Part shown: positions 43,026-48,766 of the stretch, one piece after another | Layout: every line of letters begins with the position of its first letter | Numbering within the stretch: position 1 is the first letter of the stretch | Source of the DNA: Lachnospiraceae bacterium | GTDB lineage: Bacteria; Bacillota; Clostridia; Lachnospirales; Lachnospiraceae | Length of the DNA: 48,766 bases | Reading direction: 5' to 3' | Assembly (NCBI GenBank): GCA_022774505.1 | Contig: JALFLW010000025.1 | Span: forward strand, 1-48,766 | Notes under the pieces: generated by a model | What the model was told of the DNA's origin: nothing | Seen by the model: the letters and a program-made list of their open reading frames with translations, nothing else | The model's database searches: none | Translations under genes and position numbers: made by a program

Positions 43026-43879
43026 TTTGAAGAAGCATTCCGATCCATCATATATTCCCGGTTGGACACAGACTGGGATAATCCGTTCAAAAGATAATAG
43101 AGGCTCACACCGATCAATACACCTGCAAGACTCATGGTAACATCATCAATATCCCCCCAGCCACAGCCGGTCAGTTCCTGGAGGATCTCTAAGAGGACAG
43201 GGATACCTGCGTAGATTACGAGGCGGATCAGAAAAGGAAGTCTGGCTCCGTAGATCCGTACAAAAAATCCGATAGGGATGCCGATAGCGATCATTTCTGC
43301 GACGTAACAAAGTAACGGAGTCAGAGAAAGACTGCTGTAATGAGCAAATTCTATATAAGAGGCTGTCGCCATCAGAGGAATGAAATTGTGCGCACCAAAA
43401 GGGAGCTCTCTGTATGGCGGCGTAATAGGTGTGATAAAATACTGCTTTGCTATAACAAATAAGAAAAATACGACAAAAAGAACACTCATCCTCTGAAAGA
43501 AGAGATGAAATCCGTCAAAGCGGGGACCTCTGTCAAGCATATCCCGGATATTTGAATACAGAAAAGGAGTCAGCCAGTTTACTAAAACCAAAGCAACCAT
43601 AGAAAAATCATAATGGATCCACTGGTTTGGCTGGATCATATAAATGACAGAAGCAAAGATGAAAGTGATGGCCACCATGAACGCAGCATGTAAAAAGCTG
43701 TATCCATAATTTAAGGAGGACTCCAGACAGAAATGAGAAAGTCCGGCAGAAAAAACAATAGCACAAAGGACGCTGACCCAGTGGTAATTTACAAGATAAT
43801 AAATACAGGTCTCGGCAATAAAGCTTACGAGACTCAGAAGAATGACAAGACTGCTGATATTGACTGCGCGATTATTCAT
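43013..43879 (-). CDS. VanZ-like membrane protein
   Basis: A 288-residue protein with about eight membrane helices. The C-terminal part has HNFIPLM and a LEILQELTGCGWGDIDDV motif, typical of VanZ-like proteins, where glycopeptide resistance is known only for the vancomycin-cluster member. The N-terminal half adds extra helices. The ATG at 43879 has GGGG upstream; a longer start near 43978 lacks a site. A hairpin GGAAAAG/CTTTTCC (43910-43937) precedes it. Confidence 0.75.
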   Translation of the reverse strand: MNNRAVNISSLVILLSLVSFIAETCIYYLVNYHWVSVLCAIVFSAGLSHFCLESSLNYGYSFLHAAFMVAITFIFASVIYMIQPNQWIHYDFSMVALVLVNWLTPFLYSNIRDMLDRGPRFDGFHLFFQRMSVLFVVFFLFVIAKQYFITPITPPYRELPFGAHNFIPLMATASYIEFAHYSSLSLTPLLCYVAEMIAIGIPIGFFVRIYGARLPFLIRLVIYAGIPVLLEILQELTGCGWGDIDDVTMSLAGVLIGVSLYYLLNGLSQSVSNREYMMDRNASSNYFS

Positions 43880-44049
43880 AATGATATCCCCCGATAATGT
43901 ATATTTCATGGAAAAGCTGACATCTGCAGACTTTTCCGTTTCTTCATAAAGTGGTCTTATGACCTTGTAAAATATCATAGCAGATTTAAGGAAAATGTTC
44001 TATAGTAAAGTAGACGAAAAAATTACCGGAAAAAAATAAAAATTAGGTA

Positions 44050-44078
44050 TTGACATACAGAGTATATTTTGGTATATT
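44050..44078 (+). promoter_or_regulatory. tRNA promoter
   Basis: TTGACA and TATATT spaced by 17 bp, 35 bp before the first tRNA. Confidence 0.75.
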
Positions 44079-44113
44079 ATACAAGTCGCGTGAAACGAAC
44101 GGCGCAGATAAAT

Positions 44114-44186
44114 GGGATCTTAGCTCAGCTGGGAGAGCATCTGCCTTACAAGCAGAGGGTCACAGGTTCGAGCCCTGTAGGTCCCA
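44114..44186 (+). tRNA. tRNA-Val (anticodon TAC)
   Basis: A full cloverleaf: acceptor GGGATCT/AGGTCCC, D-arm with GCTCAGCTGGGAGAGC, anticodon stem CTGCC/AGCAG-type with loop CTTACAA, and T-arm ACAGG-TTCGAGC-CCTGT. CCA is not encoded. Co-transcribed with the following tRNA. Confidence 0.96.
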
Positions 44187-44218
44187 TTCGATGAGATTTT
44201 CATCGATATTTAGTATGT

Positions 44219-44292
44219 GGCGAGATAGCTCAGTTGGCTAGAGCACATGGTTCATACCCATGGTGTCGGGAGTTCGAATCTCCCTCTCGCTA
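44219..44292 (+). tRNA. tRNA-Met (anticodon CAT, elongator)
   Basis: Acceptor GGCGAGA/TCTCGCT (first pair G-T), anticodon loop TTCATAC, and T-arm GGGAG-TTCGAAT-CTCCC. The anticodon stem is not the three-G:C initiator form, and the loop is not that of lysidine tRNA-Ile. CCA is not encoded. Confidence 0.94.
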
Positions 44293-44308
44293 TTATTTTT
44301 TTGTCCGT

Positions 44309-44339
44309 AAAGCATCTATCTTTGATAGATGCTTTTTTT
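44309..44339 (+). terminator. Terminator after the tRNA pair
   Basis: AGCATCTATC-TTT-GATAGATGCT followed by seven T. Confidence 0.94.
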
Positions 44340-44362
44340 GGTGATACATAGAAAAATGCCTA

Positions 44363-44405
44363 TATTAAAGTGAAAAATACGAAACGTCTGTTTTTCACTT
44401 TAATA
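44363..44405. other. 15-bp AT-rich perfect hairpin
   Basis: TATTAAAGTGAAAAA pairs with TTTTTCACTTTAATA around a 13-base loop holding ACG-AAA-CGT. It lies between the tRNA terminator and the next promoter, so it may be an operator or boundary element. Confidence 0.65.
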
Positions 44406-44443
44406 AAAAGCTTGATCAGACTGTCATAAGTTCTTGGTAGGCA

Positions 44444-44473
44444 TTGACATAAAAAGAAACTATTCGTTACAAT
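44444..44473 (+). promoter_or_regulatory. Promoter of the secreted Ig-like protein
   Basis: TTGACA and TACAAT with an 18-bp spacer. Confidence 0.6.
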
Positions 44474-44520
44474 ATGTACTATAGATTAAATCGTTACTAC
44501 ACGAGAGGAAAGTATAAAAA

Positions 44521-44592
44521 ATGAAAAGAAATAAAAAAATAAGAAATAGGAATCCGGCGGCATGTTATTATCGCTATCATAAAAATACATAA
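44521..44592 (+). CDS. Possible 23-residue basic peptide
   Basis: ATG follows AGAGGAAAG by about nine bases, in the leader of the next gene, and the frame stops 19 bases before its ATG. The peptide is highly basic and ends in PAACYYRYHKNT. It could be a leader peptide or a chance frame; I cannot tell from sequence alone. Confidence 0.35.
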   Translation: MKRNKKIRNRNPAACYYRYHKNT

Positions 44593-44611
44593 AAAACAGG
44601 AGGAAAAAATT

Positions 44612-45604
44612 ATGAAAGAAAAAAGAATCAAATCGGGATTTCGTGTCACATTTTTAATGATTGTTACATTTTTGACCGGAATTATGGCAATCTCTCCTTC
44701 GGAGGCTGCGGCCAAGGCAAAGATGAAGCTCAGCAGAACCAGTATGACGATGAAGAATGATGATCTGAAATCAATACGGATAAAGAATCCGCAAAAGAAA
44801 GTAAAATGGAAGATCAGTACCAAGAAATATGGTCATATTGATACATATGGAAAGAAAAATTCTATATGTGAAATTTCCACGGATGGAAATGGTATTGCCG
44901 GCAAATTTACTGTTACAGCTACCGTAGGAAAGAAAAAATTTAAGTGTAAGGTAATTGTAAAAGGTGCAAAGAAGAAAGAAAAAGATTCTGACAAGAATTC
45001 AACACCACAGCCGACACAAGCACCACAGCCGACACAAGCACCACAGTCGACACAAGTGCCTCAGACAACCTCTGATCCGCAGTCACCATCCCAGACAAGT
45101 GGAACTTATGAAGCAGGATTTGATAACATAAAAAATTATATCAAAAAGAATGGAGATAGAAATACGAATTATGAAAAAATCATAAATACAACTGAAACAA
45201 CAAAAGACGGTTCACAATATACGTGGGGAATTGTATATCATGAGAGTGCAGATACACTTGAATTTCTTATGACTGGAAAAGTGATGGCAAGTAAAGGAAC
45301 CGGACAGATTGGTGTTATAATGGTCATGACAAGAAACGATTCGGGAACAGTTTCCGTAAAATCAATCACTGTGGTTGGGGATATAGCCGGATTTGAAGGT
45401 GCAGCAAATATTAATAAAAGCACATTTACGAATGAAAGTTCTATTGATGTGACACTGACATTAGGAGCTAGTACCGATAGTTCGTTGAATTCATCTGCCA
45501 AAAGTCTTTGTGAATCATCTATAAGGCTGGGATTTTCCGGCTGGCAGACCCTGCTATTGAAACATGGCTTCGAATTGGCAGACCTTGGTTTTACAGCATA
45601 CTGA
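44612..45604 (+). CDS. Secreted protein with Ig-like domain, PTQAPQ linker and unknown C-terminal domain
   Basis: A 330-residue exported protein: signal peptide (VTFLMIVTFLTGIMAISPSEA), an Ig-like region (about 35-120), a linker with three 18-bp repeats encoding PQPTQA (45005-45058), and a globular C-terminal domain (about 165-330; TWGIVYHESADTLEFLMTG, GFSGWQTLLLKHGFELADLG). PTQAP linkers are frequent in Lachnospiraceae surface proteins. No sortase or lipobox anchor is seen. The C-terminal domain is unrecognised. The ATG follows AGGAGG. Confidence 0.82.
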   Translation: MKEKRIKSGFRVTFLMIVTFLTGIMAISPSEAAAKAKMKLSRTSMTMKNDDLKSIRIKNPQKKVKWKISTKKYGHIDTYGKKNSICEISTDGNGIAGKFTVTATVGKKKFKCKVIVKGAKKKEKDSDKNSTPQPTQAPQPTQAPQSTQVPQTTSDPQSPSQTSGTYEAGFDNIKNYIKKNGDRNTNYEKIINTTETTKDGSQYTWGIVYHESADTLEFLMTGKVMASKGTGQIGVIMVMTRNDSGTVSVKSITVVGDIAGFEGAANINKSTFTNESSIDVTLTLGASTDSSLNSSAKSLCESSIRLGFSGWQTLLLKHGFELADLGFTAY

Positions 45605-45634
45605 TCCAATAGAAAATAAAGAGCATATAAATTG

Positions 45635-45698
45635 TATATAGATCACAAAACAGCAGAACAGAGTATATTTTGATCTGCTGTTTTTAGTGATCTATATA
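45635..45698. terminator. Long-stem bidirectional terminator
   Basis: TATATAGATCAC (45635) pairs with GTGATCTATATA (45687-45698), continuing inward through A-run/T-run and CAGCAGA/TCTGCTG. This gives a stem of about 23 bp followed or preceded by T-runs. Confidence 0.85.
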
Positions 45699-45811
45699 GA
45701 AAAACTTACTTCAAAAATATTTCGACAGTTATGCGATAAGGTGGTACTATAATAACAGATGTTTTGTAAGATGTTTAGAGATTTCGTTTTTTGGGCGGAC
45801 AGGAGGAAGAG

Positions 45812-46963
45812 ATGATTAAAATATTTGTAACAGGTGACAATCATTTTGGCAGAAAATACGGGCGTTATCCGGAAATCAAGGATATCCTGCTTCAAAGCAG
45901 ATTTGATGCACTGGAGGACATGATAAAAAAAGCAGAGGAAGTGGGATGCAGTTTCTTTGTGGTGACGGGAGATCTTTTTGATAATGTAAATACGATCAAA
46001 AATGCCGACGTCAGGAAAACCGCCGATATCCTGGCTGGCTTTAATGGAGATGTGATCGTGCTTCCGGGAAATCATGACTATTATACGGGAGAAGAAAAGG
46101 TATGGAAGGATTTTGAAAGTGCTTTGGCGGCATGTGATCACAATATCACTTTGATCAAAGAATTTAAAAAATATGAATATGAAGTGGGAGAGGATAAGCT
46201 TGTATTTTACCCGGCGTTTTGCCAGTCGAAACATTCCAGGGAAAATAATCTGGAATGGATCAGGGAGGCACCGATACAACAGGAGGGTGTTATTAATGTT
46301 GGTATTGCACATGGTGCTATCCAGGGGATCACTCCGGATATAAATCAGGAATATTTCATGATGACGGAGTCCGAGTTGTTGGACATACCAATGGATGTAT
46401 GGCTGATAGGTCATACGCATATTCCTTATCCGGACTGTCTGAGAGAGGACACTGATACAGCCGGATACAAGATATTTAATGCAGGAACACATGAGCAGAC
46501 AGATCTTCATAATAATACAGAAGGAAATGGCTTTATCATCTCCATTGACAAAGCCGGGACAGAGGCAAAAGTTATGGCGAGGAAATTTGTCAGTGGCAGG
46601 ATACGCTTTCGCGATCTGTCCATAAAGGTAAAACCGGACAGTGATACGTCATTAGCAGATGCAGTAAAAACCGCGACAGCACAGTTACAAGATGATACGG
46701 TGGTCAGACTAAAGATCTGTGGTTTCGTAAAACAGGTTGAATACCGGGAGAAAGAAAAAATATATAAGGATGTTCTGGGAAGATTCCTTACGTATGAAAA
46801 AGAGGACAATGAATTGGGCGAGGAGATAACGACAGATAAAATACGGTCGGAATTTGCCCAGACAAGTTTTGCTGCAAAGTTTTTGGAAGCTTTGATGGAC
46901 GATCCGGCAGAGGCACAGATGGCATACCATTTATTGCAGGAATGCAGAATGGAGGGGAAGTAA
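45812..46963 (+). CDS. SbcD/YhaO-like DNA repair metallophosphoesterase
   Basis: A 383-residue calcineurin-type nuclease. Metal motifs are TGDNHFGR (D-x-H), VTGDLFDN, LPGNHDYY, IAHGAI and GHTHIPY. A C-terminal cap of about 120 residues follows. The partner gene starts on the same stop (TAATG), encoding a P-loop ATPase with a coiled coil, as in SbcC/Rad50 or YhaN. Together they should process DNA ends. The ATG at 45812 has AGGAGGAAGAG upstream. Confidence 0.9.
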   Translation: MIKIFVTGDNHFGRKYGRYPEIKDILLQSRFDALEDMIKKAEEVGCSFFVVTGDLFDNVNTIKNADVRKTADILAGFNGDVIVLPGNHDYYTGEEKVWKDFESALAACDHNITLIKEFKKYEYEVGEDKLVFYPAFCQSKHSRENNLEWIREAPIQQEGVINVGIAHGAIQGITPDINQEYFMMTESELLDIPMDVWLIGHTHIPYPDCLREDTDTAGYKIFNAGTHEQTDLHNNTEGNGFIISIDKAGTEAKVMARKFVSGRIRFRDLSIKVKPDSDTSLADAVKTATAQLQDDTVVRLKICGFVKQVEYREKEKIYKDVLGRFLTYEKEDNELGEEITTDKIRSEFAQTSFAAKFLEALMDDPAEAQMAYHLLQECRMEGK

Positions 46964-48766
46964 TGAAAATAAAAAAAGTAGAATGTGATCAATTTGCAGG
47001 ACTTTCAGAAAGAGAACTGGAATTTGAAAATGGATTGAACGTAGTTGTAGGGGAAAACGAATCGGGTAAAAGCACAATGATCGAGCTGATCTTTCAGTTA
47101 TTGTTTCAAAATACAAGGATTGACGGAAGAAAAAATCCTGATTTTAAAGAAAAATATTTTCCGCAAAAGGTGGATGGTCCCCAAGGAGATGTGATCGATG
47201 GTGAGATCACTTTTGAAACAGCGAATGGAAAATACCGGTTGACCAGGGAATGGGAAGAAAAAAAAGGAAAAAAGGTAGAGGGAACATGTAAATTAAAAAC
47301 GCCGGAAGGAACGCTGATCAAAAATGAGGACAAGATTGCGGAGATCTTGTCTGACGAATTTCAATATGGAGCGGGGGTGTTTAGTGAGATTGTTTTCGCT
47401 TCGCAGAGGAGAGAACAGCTGGCAGTGGAAAGTATCATGGGGGCACTTGGTAAGCGGTCTGAGGTGCGGGATGACTTGAAATCTACATTGACACAGGCAG
47501 TAATGGAAACAGGAGGTGTTTCCTTAGAGGCATTAGAAAAAAGAATAGCAGATAAGATAAAAGAGCTGATCGGGCGGTGGGATTTGGAAGCTGATGCTCC
47601 GGAAGGCGGAGCAAAAAGGGCATCTTATGAAAATGCCTGGGCTGCCGGAGCCGGTTTGATCGTAAAGAAATATTATGAAGCGGATGAGGTAAGGAGCAGA
47701 CAGCGAGAGGCTGAGGATACAGAGAAGGCGGTAGAAGAGCATAGCAGCATCATGAAAAGGCTGCGATTGGAAAAAAGGGCGGTGGAGACAGAAAGAGCAG
47801 AATTTCAAAAAATCCGTGGAATTCTTGGGCAGATATCATTGCTGTCCCGTGAGATTACGAATCTTGAAAAAAACATCAGAGAACAGGAGAGGGCATTTGA
47901 GAAGTGGCCCGGGATCAGCCGGGATATCGAGAGGGCAGAAAGTCTCCGGAGACAGAGGGAACAGGCTGTTTTGCATGAGTTGTATATGAAAGTGCAGAAA
48001 GCACAAGAGGCGTATTCTGAAGCAGAAAAAGAACTGAAAAAAAACAAACATGTTGATCCGGAAGATATCCGCAATCTGAGAAATCTGCTTGCACAAAAAC
48101 CACTGGAAGAAGGGAAACTGGCAGGCATGAATCTGGCAGCGAAGGTCAGACAGCTTGGAAAAGAACCGGTGCATATTACATCTCTTTCTGATGGAAAAGA
48201 GATAGCTTCGGGCGAAGGAGATATTTGCATTACAGAGGCTGTAAATATCAATATTCCGGGTGTGATGGAGATGCAATTGATGCCAATGGGTATTGATGTG
48301 GATCAGGTAAAAGAAACACTGGAAACACTGGATCTGGAGATTAAAAATATCTTTAATGAATATGGAATTGATAGTGTAGAAGCATTGCAGAAATTGGCAG
48401 ATCGATATGATAGTCTCGAAAAAAATGTGCAAAAGAGGAAAATGGAGCTGGAAAGGATGCTGGGAGATAAAACCTGGGAGGAGCTGGAAAGGGAAAATGA
48501 AGCTGTACCACAGGATATCGCAGAGGCGCAGGAAATTGAATACCAGCTCAGACAGCTGTGTGGAATGAAAAACGTGGATGCCTTTATTGGAGGACAGGAA
48601 TCTGTATTAAACAATTACAGGGTACAATATGAGACTCCCGACAAATTAACACAGTTGATTTCAAAAAATAAAGAAGAGAAGAAGAAAGCTCAGGAAAAAA
48701 TGGAGTCGGCCGATTCTATTCCGGAAAAATTCCGGAATATCGAAGATGAGGATATGTATGCCTCTA
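46963..48766 (+). CDS. YhaN/SbcC-like AAA ATPase with coiled coil (partial)
   Basis: The start at 46963 shares one base with the previous stop and has GGAGGGG upstream. The frame stays open for at least 601 codons to the edge. The N-terminus reads MKIKKVECDQFAGL and the P-loop is VVGENESGKSTMIE (about 29-42), with the FASQRREQL strand (about 145) as in Rad50/SbcC-type proteins. From about residue 190 it is Glu/Lys-rich coiled coil, interrupted by a GKEIASGEGDICITEAVNI segment near 410. The C-terminal ATPase half lies beyond the window. Confidence 0.88.
   Translation, partial: MKIKKVECDQFAGLSERELEFENGLNVVVGENESGKSTMIELIFQLLFQNTRIDGRKNPDFKEKYFPQKVDGPQGDVIDGEITFETANGKYRLTREWEEKKGKKVEGTCKLKTPEGTLIKNEDKIAEILSDEFQYGAGVFSEIVFASQRREQLAVESIMGALGKRSEVRDDLKSTLTQAVMETGGVSLEALEKRIADKIKELIGRWDLEADAPEGGAKRASYENAWAAGAGLIVKKYYEADEVRSRQREAEDTEKAVEEHSSIMKRLRLEKRAVETERAEFQKIRGILGQISLLSREITNLEKNIREQERAFEKWPGISRDIERAESLRRQREQAVLHELYMKVQKAQEAYSEAEKELKKNKHVDPEDIRNLRNLLAQKPLEEGKLAGMNLAAKVRQLGKEPVHITSLSDGKEIASGEGDICITEAVNINIPGVMEMQLMPMGIDVDQVKETLETLDLEIKNIFNEYGIDSVEALQKLADRYDSLEKNVQKRKMELERMLGDKTWEELERENEAVPQDIAEAQEIEYQLRQLCGMKNVDAFIGGQESVLNNYRVQYETPDKLTQLISKNKEEKKKAQEKMESADSIPEKFRNIEDEDMYAS

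Overview
The window looks like chromosomal DNA from an anaerobic Firmicute, most likely a Lachnospiraceae (Clostridia). Supporting signs are strong GGAGG-type ribosome binding sites, a group B-type [FeFe] hydrogenase, MutS2, the t6A gene set, secreted proteins with Ig-like domains and PTQAPQ linkers, GHKL/LytTR signalling and SbcD/YhaN-type repair genes. I see no phage, CRISPR array, rRNA or intact insertion sequence. The content is mostly housekeeping and regulatory, with several unusual intergenic structures.

Layout. 1-8.2 kb: a PadR-like regulator with a repeat-rich tail (cut by the left edge), 6-phosphofructokinase, a leftward mutS2 / response regulator / histidine kinase group, and a membrane-anchored HtrA-fold protein lacking two catalytic residues. 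8.2-10.1 kb: a large stand-alone RelA/SpoT-like protein. 10.3-15.4 kb: a rightward cluster with a YcxB-like membrane protein, tsaE, tsaB, rimI, a small zinc-ribbon protein, RNase Z, a membrane-anchored unknown and tsaD (tRNA t6A synthesis and tRNA maturation). 15.5-17 kb: [FeFe] hydrogenase. 17.3-21 kb: a metal efflux unit (separate HMA protein, P1B ATPase, CadC/SmtB-like repressor) leading into murI. 21-24.2 kb: an Ig-like secreted protein and a second OmpR/histidine kinase pair.

24.2-32.8 kb is a tetrapyrrole region. Leftward, an Agr/LytTR-type regulator, a GHKL sensor kinase and hemL form one apparent operon. Divergently, hemA, hemC and a cobA-hemD fusion run right and end with a J-domain protein. 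The LytTR gene has a pair of 9-bp direct repeats 21 bp apart over its -35, suggesting autoregulation. 33-42.2 kb: thrH, a heterodimeric ABC exporter behind two palindromes, a 303-bp giant imperfect palindrome, and a TetR regulator with an FtsX-type ABC transporter that share an operator. 42.4-48.8 kb: an isolated trpF, a VanZ-like membrane protein, tRNA-Val and tRNA-Met, a secreted Ig-like protein, and an SbcD/YhaO nuclease with a YhaN-type ATPase that runs off the right edge.

The most notable observations are the 303-bp palindrome at 37358-37660, a degenerate repeat of about 70 bp occurring at least four times between genes, the non-canonical RelA/SpoT protein with an unrecognised C-terminal half, the LytTR-hemL arrangement, and the HtrA-like pseudoprotease. 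Gene functions come from motif reading only; no database search was possible.
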